A stretch of DNA of 64,000 nt from Lysobacteraceae bacterium (lineage in GTDB: Bacteria > Pseudomonadota > Gammaproteobacteria > Xanthomonadales > Rhodanobacteraceae): the NCBI GenBank assembly GCA_021372495.1, contig JAJFUF010000038.1:1-64000 (forward strand), given 5' to 3'. Position 1 is the stretch's first letter; each line of letters starts with the position of its first letter. The position numbers were made by a program, and so were the translations under genes. Below the pieces are notes generated by a model, which was not told the origin of the DNA, did no database searches, and saw nothing but the letters and a program-made list of their open reading frames with translations. Shown here piece by piece: positions 27,695 to 37,649 of this stretch.

Positions 27695-28261
27695 ATGACG
27701 CTTCGCCATGTTTTGCCGCTCGCGGCAACCGCCCTGCTGTGCGCGTGCGTGACGCACATTCGTCCCGATCGGACGTTCAACCCCCCACCAGCCGAACCCC
27801 TGTCCCACTTCCAGCACTTCCAACTGGCCCCGCTACAAGCATCGGCGGACGCGCACCATGAGTCGGCGGCGCTGGAGCGGATCGACGCAAATGTCCGCCA
27901 GAAAGTGATCGCCCTCGTCTCGACGTGGGAATCGCGCGATCCCGACGGCCGCACGTTGCGCATCGAGCCCTACGTAAGCCAATTGAAGTTCGTCGGCGTC
28001 AACGGCCGTTTCTGGGTCGGTCCGCTCGCGGGCAGCTCCGCGGTAGTCATGAAGCTGCGGCTGGTGGATGCGACAACCGGCAAGACAGTCGGCGAGCCGG
28101 AGTTCTTCCAGCGCGCCTCCGCGATGGGCGGCGCCGTTGCCGTCGGCGGAACGGACTACGGCATGCTGGTGCGCATCTCCACCGTCTGCCAGCAGTACCT
28201 CAAACGCAACTACGCGGCGGCGGTGGGCGGCCCGACGGGATTGGACGGCAGCGAGGACTGA
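27695..28261 (+). CDS. DUF4410-like lipoprotein of unknown function
   Basis: The 188-residue product has a lipoprotein signal with lipobox LLCAC (Cys at about 18). The mature domain is alpha/beta with features of the DUF4410 group: an early FQHFQLAPLQAS strand, a long helix (IDANVRQKVIALVSTW), RTLRIEPYVSQLKFV, a Gly-rich VGPLAGSSAVVMKLRLVDATTGKTVGEPEF and a C-terminal helix. No neighbours are on the same strand. Likely outer-membrane or periplasmic; function unknown. A TACACT box (27645-27650) lies 44 bases upstream. Confidence 0.72.
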   Translation: MTLRHVLPLAATALLCACVTHIRPDRTFNPPPAEPLSHFQHFQLAPLQASADAHHESAALERIDANVRQKVIALVSTWESRDPDGRTLRIEPYVSQLKFVGVNGRFWVGPLAGSSAVVMKLRLVDATTGKTVGEPEFFQRASAMGGAVAVGGTDYGMLVRISTVCQQYLKRNYAAAVGGPTGLDGSED

Positions 28262-28280
28262 GTCCGAGGGATTCTGCAGG

Positions 28281-28880
28281 TCAGTCGATGCCGCGGTACT
28301 TGCCGCGATAGGGCGCGTAGAAGGCGCGCAGGCGGGCGATGTCGGCGTCCACGTCGCCGCTCAGCGCCAGCGGCGGGCCGATGCCGATCACCTTGTCGGG
28401 GTAGTGGAAATACACCGGCAGCACCGGCACGCCGGCGCCGCGCGCGATGTGCCAGAAGCCGCTCTTCCACTTCGGCACCTTCTTGCGCGTGCCTTCCGGG
28501 GTGATGCCGAGCCAGAGCCGGTCGCTGTGCCGGAAGCGCTCGACCATCTGCTCGACCAGTCCGTGCGTCGCGCGGCGCTCGATCGGGATGCCGCCGAGCG
28601 CGCCCAGCAGCCAGCCGAGCGGGCCGAGGAACAGCTCCTTCTTCGCCATGAAGCGCACGTCGGCGCCGATCGCGACCTTGAGCAGCAGCCCCCAGATGCC
28701 GTCCCACCACGAGGTGTGCGGCGCGCCGATCAGCACCACTTTCGGGCAGTCGGGGAACGTGCCGACCAGCCGCCAGCCGGCGCGACGCAGCAGCCAGCGG
28801 CACAGCGCGCGGCGCCAGTTGTCCGGCAGCGTGGGCATCTGCGGCGGCAGTTGCGAGGGCCGCGGCGGATACGCGCTCAC
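28281..28880 (-). CDS. PlsC-like 1-acyl-glycerol-phosphate acyltransferase family protein
   Basis: Acyl-CoA/ACP-dependent membrane-associated acyltransferase; lysophospholipid is the usual acceptor. The 199-residue product has the catalytic HX4D motif in APHTSWWDG, the second block AKKELFLGPLGWLLGALGGIPIER, and the glycerol-phosphate-binding TPEGTRKK. There is no N-terminal transmembrane anchor, so this is the short soluble-type subfamily. Its start overlaps the arfB stop by four bases (ATGA), indicating translational coupling. Acceptor specificity cannot be told. Confidence 0.85.
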   Translation of the reverse strand: MSAYPPRPSQLPPQMPTLPDNWRRALCRWLLRRAGWRLVGTFPDCPKVVLIGAPHTSWWDGIWGLLLKVAIGADVRFMAKKELFLGPLGWLLGALGGIPIERRATHGLVEQMVERFRHSDRLWLGITPEGTRKKVPKWKSGFWHIARGAGVPVLPVYFHYPDKVIGIGPPLALSGDVDADIARLRAFYAPYRGKYRGID

Positions 28881-29299
28881 TCGCGGCTCCAGTCGCGCGA
28901 GCGCGTGCGCTTGAGCGAGCCGCGCTGCTGCTTGCCGGCGAGGCGGCGCTCCCTGGAGCCGCGCGTCGGTTTGGTCGCGATGCGCGGCTTCGGCGCCACC
29001 AGCGCGCCCCGCAGCAGGTCGGCCAGGCGCTCGCGCGCGTCGGCGCGGTTGGCGGCCTGGTCGCGGAAGCGCCGCGCCTGGATCACCAGCACGCCCTCGG
29101 CGGTCAGGCGGCGGTCGCGGCGCGCCAGCACGCGCGTGCGCACCGCCTCCGGCAGCGACGGCGAGCGCGCGACGTCGAAGCGCAGCTCGACCGCGCTCTC
29201 GGTGCGGTTGACGTGCTGCCCGCCCGGCCCGTCGGCGCGCAGGAAGCGCTCGACCAGCTCGGATTCGGGAACGGCGATGGCGCGATTGACGACCAGCAT
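28877..29299 (-). CDS. arfB: alternative ribosome-rescue peptidyl-tRNA hydrolase ArfB
   Basis: Codon-independent release factor that hydrolyses peptidyl-tRNA on ribosomes stalled at mRNA 3' ends. The 140-residue product has the catalytic GGQ in LRADGPGGQHVNRTESAV and a basic C-terminal tail (RIATKPTRGSRERRLAGKQQRGSLKRTRSRDW) that enters the empty mRNA channel. Length is typical. It is the first gene of a two-gene unit with the acyltransferase. Confidence 0.95.
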   Translation of the reverse strand: MLVVNRAIAVPESELVERFLRADGPGGQHVNRTESAVELRFDVARSPSLPEAVRTRVLARRDRRLTAEGVLVIQARRFRDQAANRADARERLADLLRGALVAPKPRIATKPTRGSRERRLAGKQQRGSLKRTRSRDWSRE

Positions 29300-29360
29300 G
29301 GCCGCCGGATTCTAGCAGCCGTGTCCGCGCGCGCGGCCGCGCCGGCGCATGCGGCCTGCC

Positions 29361-29816
29361 TCAACTCCGCCGGCGCCAGGCCCCCTCCAGCAGCATCGCG
29401 GAAAGTTCGTGCGCCAGCGCCATCTCCTCGCGCTCGTGATGGTGCTCGAGCACGTGGCGCAGCGCGTGCGCGGCGTCCAGCAGCGCCAGCACGGCCTGCC
29501 GGCGCGCACGCGCGCCGCGCGGCGGTCGCGCGGCCACCGCTTCGAGCCGCAACGCGTACTTGTCGGCGAGCAGGCCGATGCGCTCGTGCTCCGCGCGGTA
29601 GACGTGCGCGCCCCAGCGCGCCTGCTCCGGCACGTGCGGCAGCAGCCGCGTTTCCTCGATGCCGATATGGCGGTCGAGCGCACGGCGCCAGCGCCGCAGC
29701 CGCGCCGGCGCCAGGGTGAAATCGGCGCCGACGACGTCGAGCAGGTGCGCCTCCAGCAGCGTGTCGAGGCGACGGTGCTGCACGGCGAACGACGAAACGG
29801 ACATGGCGGCATCCAT
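29361..29816 (-). CDS. hemerythrin-like (HHE) domain protein
   Basis: The 151-residue product is all-alpha with the spaced His/Glu ligands expected of an HHE diiron domain: FAVQHRRLDTLLEAHLLD, RALDRHIGIEETRLLPHV, YRAEHERI and HVLEHHHEREEMALAHEL. Such proteins bind O2 or NO or help iron handling. Two starts are possible (29816 or 29804); neither has a strong ribosome site, and the longer is given. It stands alone between arfB and truC. The tail is Arg-rich. Confidence 0.75.
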   Translation of the reverse strand: MDAAMSVSSFAVQHRRLDTLLEAHLLDVVGADFTLAPARLRRWRRALDRHIGIEETRLLPHVPEQARWGAHVYRAEHERIGLLADKYALRLEAVAARPPRGARARRQAVLALLDAAHALRHVLEHHHEREEMALAHELSAMLLEGAWRRRS

Positions 29817-29931
29817 GCGCAGAGGATGCCGCGCTGGCGCGGCGCCGCCCTGATGCGGATCAGATTTCGCCGCGCGGCGCGCTACTCCGGTCGGCCTGGC
29901 GGCCTCCCCCTCGCACGCCGCACGCGATGCG

Positions 29932-30675
29932 CTACTCCGCATCGCGTAAGCGCGGCGCGCTCGACCAACCGAATCTTTGCAGCAGGGCTTGCCAGGCCGC
30001 GTCGAGCGGCGCCTCGAGTTCCATCGCCGCGCCGGTCCGCGGATGCGCGAAGGCCAGCGTCCACGCGTGCAGCAGCATGCGATAGCAGGCGAAGTGCTGC
30101 TTGAACAGGCGATTGTGGTCGCCGCGGCCGTGCTGGCTGTCGCCGATCACCGGATGGTGGATGTGCGTGCAGTGCTTGCGGATCTGGCGGAAGCGACCAC
30201 TCTCGGGCTCGGCGCGCAACAGCGCGTAGCGCTGCTGCGGATAGCGGCCGAGCGCGATCGGCACCTCGACCGTGGCGAGGCGCGCGTAGCGCGTGCGCGC
30301 TTCCTTGCGCGGGCCGTGTTCGCGCGAATCCGGCAGCGCGTAGTCGATCGTGCCCGCCGCCGGCTCCGGCCAGCCGCGCACCACGGCGAGGTAGCGCTTG
30401 CGCACGTCGCGGCCCATGAACTGGCGGCCCAGCGCGGCGGCGGCTTCGGCGCTGCGCGCCACCAGCACCACGCCGCTGGTGGCGCGGTCGAGCCGGTGCG
30501 CGAGGTGCAGGCTGCCGCCGACCTGCGCGCGCAGGAGATCGATCAGGAACGCGCCCGCCGCGCCGACCAGCCGCGAGCGGTGCATCGCCAACCCGGCGGG
30601 CTTGTTCACCGCCAGCAGCGCGTCGTCGGCGTACAGGATCTCCAGCGCGCGCTGCGCGCCGGCCGCGTCGGTCAT
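29932..30675 (-). CDS. truC: tRNA pseudouridine(65) synthase-like RluA-family enzyme
   Basis: Converts a uridine in tRNA to pseudouridine, in E. coli at position 65. The 247-residue product has no S4 domain and carries the catalytic Asp in [30 protein letters not shown] at the N-terminus, and [30 protein letters not shown], which is characteristic of TruC. Its ATG overlaps the ubiB stop by four bases, so it is translationally coupled to ubiB. Other RluA members are the alternative, but the [14 protein letters not shown] block supports TruC. Confidence 0.88.
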   Translation of the reverse strand: MTDAAGAQRALEILYADDALLAVNKPAGLAMHRSRLVGAAGAFLIDLLRAQVGGSLHLAHRLDRATSGVVLVARSAEAAAALGRQFMGRDVRKRYLAVVRGWPEPAAGTIDYALPDSREHGPRKEARTRYARLATVEVPIALGRYPQQRYALLRAEPESGRFRQIRKHCTHIHHPVIGDSQHGRGDHNRLFKQHFACYRMLLHAWTLAFAHPRTGAAMELEAPLDAAWQALLQRFGWSSAPRLRDAE

Positions 30676-32321
30676 CGCCGCCGCGGCCACGCCAGCGCGA
30701 ACGCCAGCGCGCCGGCGACCGCCACCAGCGCCGGCAGCAGCGCGCCGCGTTCCGGGGCGAGCGTCCACAACAGGGTGGCGGCGACCAGCAGGCTGCCGCC
30801 CAGCAGCGCGCCGCCGAGCAGGTCGCGGGTGGCGCGCGCGTCGGCCTCCAGCCGCGCCAGGTCCTCGGCGGCGAGGCGCGTGCGGCGCTCGCCGCGGGTG
30901 GCCTGCTCGATGTATTCGCGCAGCAGCTCGGGCATGCGCGGCGCGACGTGGATCCACTCCGGCAGGCGCTTGCGCACTTCCGCGAACGCGCGGCGCGGGC
31001 TGTAGCGCTTGCGCAGGATGTCGGCCAGCACCGGTTCGGCCACCGCCCAGATGTCGATCTTCGGGTCGAGCATGCGCCCGACGCCCTCGATGTTGAGCAG
31101 GGTCTTCTGCAGCAGGATCAGTTGCGGCTGCAGGGTCAGCTCGTAGCGGCGCGCGGTGTTGAACAGCTTGACCACCACCTCGGCCAGCGAGATCTCCGAC
31201 AGCGGGCGCGTGAAGTACGGCTCGCACACCGTGCGCACCGCCGCCTCCAGCTCGTCGACGCGCACGTGGTTGGGCATCCAGCCGGCGTCGAGGTGCAGTT
31301 GCGCGATGCGCCGGTAGTCGCGGCGGAACAGCGCCATGAAGTTCTCGGCCAGCCAGAACTGGTCGGCCTCGGGCAAGGTGCCCATGATGCCGAAATCGAG
31401 CGCGATGAAGCGCGGCTCGCCGGTGCGCGCGGGATCGACCCAGATGTTGCCGGGGTGCGCGTCGGCGTGGAAGAAGTTGTCGCGGAACACCTGCTCGTAG
31501 AACAGGCGCACGCCCTTGGCGGCGAGGCGCTTGCGGTCGATGCCGGCGCGGTCGAGCGCGGCGATGTCGTCGACCGGGATGCCGTGCACGCGCTCCATGG
31601 TCAGCACCTGCTCGCCGGTGTGCGACCAGTGCACCTCGGGCACGTAGAGGTCGTCGGAGCCGGCGAAGTTGCGCCGCAGCAGGCTGGCGTTGGCGCCCTC
31701 GCGCTGGAAGTCCAGCTCGTGCTCGAGGGTCTTCTCGATCTCGTCGACGACATCGTGCGGGCGGATCTTGTCGGCGTTCGGATGCCAGCGCTGCGCCAGC
31801 TCGGCCAGCGCGCGCAGCAGCGCGACGTCGCGGGCGATGCGCGCGGCGATGCCCGGGCGCAGCACCTTCACCACCACCTGGCGGCCATCGGCGAGCGCGG
31901 CCGGGTGCACCTGCGCGATCGAGGCCGACGCCAGCGGCTGCTCGTCGAAGCCGGCGTACAGCTCGGCGACCGGCGCGCCGAGCGCGCGCTCGACGATCGC
32001 GCGCGCCTCGGCGCCGGGGAACGGCGGCACCTGGTCCTGCAGTTGCGCCAGCTCCTCGGCGACGTCGGCCGGCAGCAGGTCGCGGCGCGTCGACAGGATC
32101 TGCCCGGTCTTGACGAAGATCGGGCCCAGCTCGGTCAGCGCGAGACGCAGGCGCGCGCCGCGCGACAGCGCGCGCACCGCGGCGCGCGGCCGCGGCAGCA
32201 GCGGGCGCACCAGCTTCAGCGGACGGAACAGGTGCGCGGCATCGACCAGGTCGTCGAGGCGATAGCGCACCAGCACCACGGCGACGCGCAGCAGGCGCGG
32301 CACCAGCACGAACGGGGTCAC
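30672..32321 (-). CDS. ubiB: ubiquinone biosynthesis protein kinase-like UbiB
   Basis: Atypical ADCK/ABC1-family membrane protein needed for ubiquinone synthesis; homologues show ATPase rather than protein kinase activity. The 549-residue product has the KxGQ motif [16 protein letters not shown], the Ala-rich loop [13 protein letters not shown], the catalytic Lys in [23 protein letters not shown], the metal-binding LDFGIMG, and two C-terminal transmembrane helices (about 500-545). The start is the GTG at 32321, which overlaps the ubiJ stop (GTGA) and has AAGGAG five bases upstream. It forms a coupled ubiJ-ubiB-truC unit. Confidence 0.95.
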   Translation of the reverse strand: MTPFVLVPRLLRVAVVLVRYRLDDLVDAAHLFRPLKLVRPLLPRPRAAVRALSRGARLRLALTELGPIFVKTGQILSTRRDLLPADVAEELAQLQDQVPPFPGAEARAIVERALGAPVAELYAGFDEQPLASASIAQVHPAALADGRQVVVKVLRPGIAARIARDVALLRALAELAQRWHPNADKIRPHDVVDEIEKTLEHELDFQREGANASLLRRNFAGSDDLYVPEVHWSHTGEQVLTMERVHGIPVDDIAALDRAGIDRKRLAAKGVRLFYEQVFRDNFFHADAHPGNIWVDPARTGEPRFIALDFGIMGTLPEADQFWLAENFMALFRRDYRRIAQLHLDAGWMPNHVRVDELEAAVRTVCEPYFTRPLSEISLAEVVVKLFNTARRYELTLQPQLILLQKTLLNIEGVGRMLDPKIDIWAVAEPVLADILRKRYSPRRAFAEVRKRLPEWIHVAPRMPELLREYIEQATRGERRTRLAAEDLARLEADARATRDLLGGALLGGSLLVAATLLWTLAPERGALLPALVAVAGALAFALAWPRRR

Positions 32322-32962
32322 GAACGCTCCTTCGCGCGCTCGGCCAGGCGCGCCAGGCGCGCCTCCAGGCGCTCGAGGCGCTCGCGCGCGGCGTCGACGC
32401 CGTCGAGGAAATCGTCCATCTCGGCGCGCGGCACGGCGAGCCGCGCCTCGTCGCGCAGCCAGTCGGCGGCGTCCCCGGTGAGGTTGCGCGCGCCCTCGCG
32501 ACCCCACGCCAGCGCGCCGCGCAGCGCGCGCGCGATCGGCACGCCGAGCACGTCGCCGAAGCTGCGCGCGAACGCTTCCTCGAAATCGGGGGCGAACTGC
32601 CGGGCCAGCTTCTCCAGGCGGCGCGCCAGCTCGGCGTCGCCGGCGATCTCGACCTTGCCCGGCGGCAGCGCGTCGTCGCCGCGCCTGAGCGCCATCGCCA
32701 GCAGGCTGCCGGGCGTGGCGGCGACGCGCAGGTCGGCGTCGACGGGCGGGCCGACGCGCAGCGCGCCGCCCTGCACGACCAGGCGCAGGGCGATCTCGGG
32801 GCCGCGCAGGTGCACGCCGACGCTGCGCCCCTCCAGCGCGCGCAGGCGCGCCTGGCTGTCGGGATCGAGCGCCAGCGCGCGGCCGAGCGCGGCCTCGAGC
32901 GCACGGCCGGCGCGTTCGCGCAGCGGGCGCGGAATCATGGCGTTGGGGCCGGGTGCGGTCAT
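32318..32962 (-). CDS. ubiJ: ubiquinone biosynthesis accessory factor UbiJ (SCP2 domain)
   Basis: The 214-residue product has an N-terminal SCP2 (sterol-carrier-like) domain, about 15-120, that binds the hydrophobic ubiquinone intermediates in the Ubi complex, and a C-terminal charged helix ([23 protein letters not shown]) for contact with UbiK. It is translationally coupled to ubiB. In E. coli ubiE precedes ubiJ and ubiB; here ubiE is 7 kb away (39952). A second ATG 24 bases later is possible as start. Confidence 0.88.
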   Translation of the reverse strand: MTAPGPNAMIPRPLRERAGRALEAALGRALALDPDSQARLRALEGRSVGVHLRGPEIALRLVVQGGALRVGPPVDADLRVAATPGSLLAMALRRGDDALPPGKVEIAGDAELARRLEKLARQFAPDFEEAFARSFGDVLGVPIARALRGALAWGREGARNLTGDAADWLRDEARLAVPRAEMDDFLDGVDAARERLERLEARLARLAERAKERS

Positions 32963-32992
32963 GCGCGGATTGTAGCCTGCGCGCCGGCCCGC

Positions 32993-33457
32993 TCAGCGCG
33001 CGCCGGGAAACCCGAGCTGGCGCCAGGCCTCGTAGACGGCGACGGCGACCGCGTTCGACAGGTTCAGGCTGCGGCTCTCGGGGCGCATCGGCAGGCGCAG
33101 GCGCTGCGCCGGCGGCACCGCGGCGAGCACGTCGTCGGGCAGGCCGGCGGTCTCGCGGCCGAACAGCAGCGCATCGCCGTCGGCGTACCGCGCATCGACG
33201 TGGCGCACCGTCGCGCGCGTGGTGAAGGCGAACAGGCGTGGCTGGCCGAGCGCGGCGAGGCAGGCGGCGAGATCGTCGTGCACCGCGACGCGCGCGTATT
33301 CGTGGTAGTCCAGCCCGGCGCGGCGCAGGCGCGCGTCGTCGAGTTCGAAGCCGAGCGGCCGGATCAGGTGCAGCGCGGCGCCGGTGTTGGCACACAGGCG
33401 GATGGCGTTGCCGGTATTGGGCGGGATCTCGGGCCGCCACAGCAGGACATGCAGCAT
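32993..33457 (-). CDS. trmL: tRNA (cytidine(34)-2'-O)-methyltransferase
   Basis: SPOUT-fold enzyme methylating the wobble base of two leucine tRNAs using S-adenosylmethionine. The 154-residue product shows the SPOUT trefoil-knot motifs: [25 protein letters not shown] at the start, [15 protein letters not shown], and [23 protein letters not shown] at the knot. The start MLHVLL at 33457 fits homologues; the frame extends eight codons upstream without need. It is followed by ubiJ after 30 bases and may be co-transcribed. Confidence 0.93.
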   Translation of the reverse strand: MLHVLLWRPEIPPNTGNAIRLCANTGAALHLIRPLGFELDDARLRRAGLDYHEYARVAVHDDLAACLAALGQPRLFAFTTRATVRHVDARYADGDALLFGRETAGLPDDVLAAVPPAQRLRLPMRPESRSLNLSNAVAVAVYEAWRQLGFPGAR

Positions 33458-33511
33458 CCCGCCATTATGCGGCCCGAGCATCCCCAGGGATGCTCCGCTC
33501 CATGCCGCGCG

Positions 33512-33721
33512 TCACGGGCAGATCACGTAGTCGCGGATGCGGTCCGGGCAGGCAACCGCGCCCGCGTCGCCGCCGCTCGCCTGCACGGCGTGGGCCGCAT
33601 GCGGCGGCGGCGTGGGCAGCGGATGCGCTTCGCCGGAGCGCACCATGCCGCTCAGGGCCAGGCCGGCCACGGTCGCACACATCAACAGCAGACTGCGCAG
33701 GAAGAACAGTTCGGTTTTCAT
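33512..33721 (-). CDS. small exported protein, unknown
   Basis: The 69-residue product begins MKTELFFLRSLLLMCATVAG, a signal peptide or anchor, and ends with a short two-Cys segment, ACPDRIRDYVICP, that could form a disulfide outside the cytoplasm. A GAGAGG ribosome site lies about seven bases before the ATG. No homologue is recognised. It sits between trmL and the SDR gene on the same strand. Short length and high GC leave real doubt. Confidence 0.45.
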   Translation of the reverse strand: MKTELFFLRSLLLMCATVAGLALSGMVRSGEAHPLPTPPPHAAHAVQASGGDAGAVACPDRIRDYVICP

Positions 33722-33900
33722 GGTTCGCCTCTCGATGCCGCGGGGTCAGGGGCGGCACCTGGGCTATCGCAAGCGCCGTGCCAGCGCTCGCGTGGCGAAT
33801 TTTCTTTTGTGGCTCCGTGAGTTGCGTTTTTGCACCGCCGTCCGCCGCGCGTCCGCGGACAGCCGCTCCGCGCAGCGGACAGTGTCCGCGCGGGCGCGCC

Positions 33901-34593
33901 TCACCAGCCGATCGGACTGCCGTCGTGGCCGAAGAAGCGGCCGCTGTCGTCGAGGGTGACGCGGTCGATCAGCGCGAGCATGCCGCGCACCGACGCATCG
34001 GCATCCAGCGTCGCGCCGCTGCCGCCCATGTCGGTGCGCACCCAGCCGGGGCTGACCGCGACCACCGGGATGCCGCGCCCGCGCAGCGCCGCGGCGAGCT
34101 GGCGCGTCGCCATGTTCAGCGCGGCCTTGCTCATCGCGTAGCTCGGCGTGCGCAGCTCGGTCACGCCGGCGATCGAGGCCAGGCGCGTCGACACGTTGAG
34201 CACGCGCGCGCCGTCGGCGAGCCGTTCCGCCAGCGCCTGCACCAGCAGGAACGGCGCCGCCGCGTTGATCGCGAAGCTGTCGCGCAACGCGTCGGCGGTG
34301 ACCGTGCCGAAGCGTTCGCCGGACACCAGCATGCCGGCGTTGTTGACCAGCAGGTCGAGGCGCACGTCCAGCGCCTCGACTTCGCGCGCCAGCGCGGCGA
34401 TCGCGGCCTCGCCCGGCAGCGCCAGCGGCAGCACGCGCAGGCGCTGCGGATGCGCCTCGCGCAGTTCCGCCAGCGCGGCCGCCTGCGCGGGCGCGCGGCA
34501 GCAGGCCAGCACGCTGGCACCGTCGGCAAGCAAAGCGCGCGTGAAAGCGAGACCGATGCCGCGGTTGGCGCCGGTGACGAGACATTGCCGCAT
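33901..34593 (-). CDS. short-chain dehydrogenase/reductase
   Basis: The 230-residue product is a classical SDR: N-terminal NAD(P)-binding TGANRGIG, NNAG at about residue 80, and the catalytic Ser and YxxxK (Tyr in PSYAMSKAA), followed by SPGWVRTDMGGSGA. It resembles C-factor-like/sniffer-type carbonyl reductases. The substrate is unknown. Start ATG at 34593; it is divergent from the M16 peptidase gene over a short AT-richer region. Nothing in the context links it to a pathway. Confidence 0.87.
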   Translation of the reverse strand: MRQCLVTGANRGIGLAFTRALLADGASVLACCRAPAQAAALAELREAHPQRLRVLPLALPGEAAIAALAREVEALDVRLDLLVNNAGMLVSGERFGTVTADALRDSFAINAAAPFLLVQALAERLADGARVLNVSTRLASIAGVTELRTPSYAMSKAALNMATRQLAAALRGRGIPVVAVSPGWVRTDMGGSGATLDADASVRGMLALIDRVTLDDSGRFFGHDGSPIGW

Positions 34594-34698
34594 ACGAAAA
34601 ATTCCTAATCGAAATCGACGCTCCAGTGTACTTCGGCCGTTGCGCCTACCGATCGCGCTGGCTAGCCTCGGCGCTCCAACAAGGAGGAGAGGGAAGCC

Positions 34699-37530
34699 AT
34701 GAAGCGATGCCTGAGCCTGCTTGCCGGCGTGATGCTGGCCGCAGTCGTCGCCCTGCCCGCGCGCGCCGCCGGAAGCGACGTGCCGGACATCCCCTACACC
34801 CGCTTCCAGTTGCCGAACGGGCTCACCGCGATCGTGCACGAGGACCACAAGGCGCCGATCGTCGCGGTCAGCGTGTGGTACCACGTCGGCTCGGCCTACG
34901 AGCCGGCCGCCAAGACCGGCTTCGCGCACCTGTTCGAACACCTGATGTTCCAGGGCTCGGAGCATCACAAGGACGAGTTTTTCCGTCCGTTCGAGCTGGT
35001 CGGCGCCACCGACATGAACGGCACCACCTGGCTCGACCGCACCAACTACTTCGAGACGGTGCCGACCACCGCGCTGGACATGGCGCTGTGGATGGAGTCC
35101 GACCGCATGGGCCACCTACTCGGCGCGATCGGCCAGAAGGAGCTGGACGAGCAGCGCGGCGTGGTGCAGAACGAGAAGCGCCAGGACGAGAACCAGCCCT
35201 ACGGGCGCGTGTTCGAGGACATCCAGGCCAACGCGTTCCCGGCCAACCACCCCTATCACCACGACACCATCGGCTCGATGGCGGACCTGAACGCCGCGTC
35301 GCTCGACGACGTCAAGCAGTGGTTCAAGGACTACTACGGCGCGGCCAACACCACCGTGGTGCTGGCCGGCGACATCGACGTCGCCACCGCGAAGGAGAAA
35401 CTGCAGGAGTATTTCGGCGACATCGGCCCCGGCCCGGCGGTGCCGCGCCCGCAAGGCTGGGTCGCGGCGCGCACGCAGTCCACGCGCGGCGCGATGAGCG
35501 ACAACGTCGCCCAGGTGCGCATCTACCGCGAGTGGAACGTGCCGGCGCTCGGCAGCGACGACCTCTCGCAGCTCGACCTCGCCGCGGCCGTGCTCGGCGG
35601 CGGCAAGACCTCGCGGCTCTACCAGCGCCTGGTCTACAAGGACAAGCTCGCCGACGACGTCTCGGTGTCGCCGATGCACTTCGAACTGGCCAGCATGTTC
35701 ATGCTGCAGGCCGACGTGAAGAAGGGCGTCGATCCGCAGAAGGTCGAGGCGGCCATCGCCGAGGAGTGGCAGAAGTTCCTCGAGCACGGCCCGACCGCCG
35801 ACGAGCTGGCGCGCGCCAAGGCCTCCGCGCACGCCTCGGTGGTGCGCAGCCTGGAAAAGGTCGGCGGCTTCAGCGGCAAGGCGGTGACGCTGGCCGAGGG
35901 CCAGGTCTATCTCGGCGATCCGGACGCCTGGAAGAAGGACTACGAGCGCACCATGGCGGCCACGTCCGACACGGTGCGCGCCGCGGCGCGGAAATGGATC
36001 GCGCGCGGCGACTACACGCTGACCGTCTCGCCCGGCAAGGTCGAGGCGAAGGACATGGCCAGCGAGGGCGGCCTGCCCGCCGCGGCCGGCAAGCCCGAGC
36101 CGAAGCTGTCGAAGGTGGACGGCTACCAGGCCGGCAAGAGCGGGGTCGACCGCAGCGGCGGCGTGCCGCAGGTGCGCCAGTTCCCCGACCTCACCTTCCC
36201 GGCGCTGCAGCGCGGCAAGCTGAAGAACGGCGTCGAGGTGGTGCTGGCCGAGCGCCACGCCGTGCCGGTGGTGCACGTGCAGGCGCTGTTCGACGCCGGC
36301 TACGCCGCCGACCAGGGCCGCAAGCTCGGCACCGCCTCGTTCACCATGGCGATGCTGGACGAGGGCACCAAGGCCCTCGATTCGGTGGAGATCGCCAAGC
36401 GCGAGGAGCGCCTCGGCGCGATCATCAACGCCGGCTCCGGCCTCGACTCCTCCACCGTCAGCCTCAACGCGCTGAAGTCGGAACTCGGCCCATCGCTGGC
36501 GCTGTACGCCGACATCGTGCGCAACCCGGCCTTCCGCGACGCCGACATCGCGCGCATCCGCGGGCAGTGGCTGGCGACGATCGCGCAGGAGAAGTCCCAG
36601 CCGACCGGGCTCGCACTGCGCACCCTGCCGCCGCTGCTGTACGGCAAGGGCCACCCCTACGCGATCCCGTTCACCGGCACCGGCACCGAGGATTCGATCA
36701 AGTCGCTGACCGCGGACGACATGCGCGCGTACGTGCGCGACTTCGTCCGCCCGGACAACATGAAGCTGCTGGTGGTCGGCGACACCACGCTGGCGGAGAT
36801 CGTCCCGCGGCTCGACGCCGCGTTCGGCGACTGGCCGACGGCGCGCACGGCGGTGCCGAAGAAGCGGCTCGCCCACGTGGACGCGCCAGCCGCGCCGCGC
36901 GTGTACCTGATGGATCGCCCGGGTTCGCAGCAATCGCTGATCCTGGCCGGCGTGGTCGCGCCCTCGACCAAGGCGCCGAACTACCTCGAGATCCAGACCA
37001 TGAACGGCGCGTTCGGCGGCACCTTCACCTCGCGCCTGAACATGAACCTGCGCGAGGACAAGCACTGGGCCTACGGCGCCGGCAGCTTCCTGCCGAACGC
37101 GATCGGGCAGCGGCCGTTCATGATGTACGCGCCGGTGCAGACCGACCGCACCGCCGACTCGGCGGCCGAGATCCTCAAGGAAGCGCAGGCGGTGATCGGC
37201 GCGAAGCCGCTGACCGACGAGGAGATCTCGAAGGTCAAGTTCAACGACGTGCGCGCGCTGCCCGGCGAGTACGAGACCGGCGGCGCGGTGCTGAGCGCGC
37301 TGACCGCCATCGAGCTGTACGACCGCCCGGACGACTACGTGCAGACGCTGAAGGACCGCATCGAGGCGCAGGCCGACAGCGCAATCGAGGCGGCGGCCAG
37401 GGAGGTCGTCAAGCCGGGCGCGCTGACCTGGGTGATCGTCGGCGACCTGTCGAAGATCGAGCAGCCGATCCGCGCGCTGAAGCTCGGCGAGGTGCACGTG
37501 ATCGACGCGTCCGGCAAGGTGCTGCGCTAA
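34699..37530 (+). CDS. exported M16 family zinc metallopeptidase (two-domain)
   Basis: The 943-residue product has a signal peptide (cleavage near PARAAG) and a tandem pair of M16 halves. The first half carries the inverted zinc motif HLFEH (in FAHLFEHLMFQGSEHH) with the downstream Glu in QRGVVQNEKRQDE. The second half (about 490-940) lacks HxxEH and would be structural, the usual arrangement in pitrilysin-like processing enzymes. A GGAGAGGG ribosome site lies seven bases before the ATG. Probably periplasmic degradation of oligopeptides. It is followed by a GC-rich hairpin and a lipoprotein gene. Confidence 0.95.
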   Translation: MKRCLSLLAGVMLAAVVALPARAAGSDVPDIPYTRFQLPNGLTAIVHEDHKAPIVAVSVWYHVGSAYEPAAKTGFAHLFEHLMFQGSEHHKDEFFRPFELVGATDMNGTTWLDRTNYFETVPTTALDMALWMESDRMGHLLGAIGQKELDEQRGVVQNEKRQDENQPYGRVFEDIQANAFPANHPYHHDTIGSMADLNAASLDDVKQWFKDYYGAANTTVVLAGDIDVATAKEKLQEYFGDIGPGPAVPRPQGWVAARTQSTRGAMSDNVAQVRIYREWNVPALGSDDLSQLDLAAAVLGGGKTSRLYQRLVYKDKLADDVSVSPMHFELASMFMLQADVKKGVDPQKVEAAIAEEWQKFLEHGPTADELARAKASAHASVVRSLEKVGGFSGKAVTLAEGQVYLGDPDAWKKDYERTMAATSDTVRAAARKWIARGDYTLTVSPGKVEAKDMASEGGLPAAAGKPEPKLSKVDGYQAGKSGVDRSGGVPQVRQFPDLTFPALQRGKLKNGVEVVLAERHAVPVVHVQALFDAGYAADQGRKLGTASFTMAMLDEGTKALDSVEIAKREERLGAIINAGSGLDSSTVSLNALKSELGPSLALYADIVRNPAFRDADIARIRGQWLATIAQEKSQPTGLALRTLPPLLYGKGHPYAIPFTGTGTEDSIKSLTADDMRAYVRDFVRPDNMKLLVVGDTTLAEIVPRLDAAFGDWPTARTAVPKKRLAHVDAPAAPRVYLMDRPGSQQSLILAGVVAPSTKAPNYLEIQTMNGAFGGTFTSRLNMNLREDKHWAYGAGSFLPNAIGQRPFMMYAPVQTDRTADSAAEILKEAQAVIGAKPLTDEEISKVKFNDVRALPGEYETGGAVLSALTAIELYDRPDDYVQTLKDRIEAQADSAIEAAAREVVKPGALTWVIVGDLSKIEQPIRALKLGEVHVIDASGKVLR

Positions 37531-37535
37531 ACGCC

Positions 37536-37563
37536 GCCGCCTCCGCGCGCCGGGGGAGGCGGC
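37536..37563 (+). terminator. GC-rich hairpin after M16 gene
   Basis: GCCGCCTCC pairs with GGAGGCGGC around a ten-base loop, starting five bases after the stop. No T-run follows, so termination is only likely, not certain. Confidence 0.45.
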
Positions 37564-37649
37564 GAGGAACCGCACGCGCGTCGATTCAGCCGGAAACGTT
37601 TAGCATGGCCGGGTGGTCCGTCACCCGGCCTTTCTTCCTGGAGAACCCG

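Noticed and set aside
36300..37575. Several long minus-strand frames under the M16 peptidase gene
   Set aside because: They mirror the codon pattern of the sense gene and contain no recognisable domain; antisense shadows of high-GC coding DNA.
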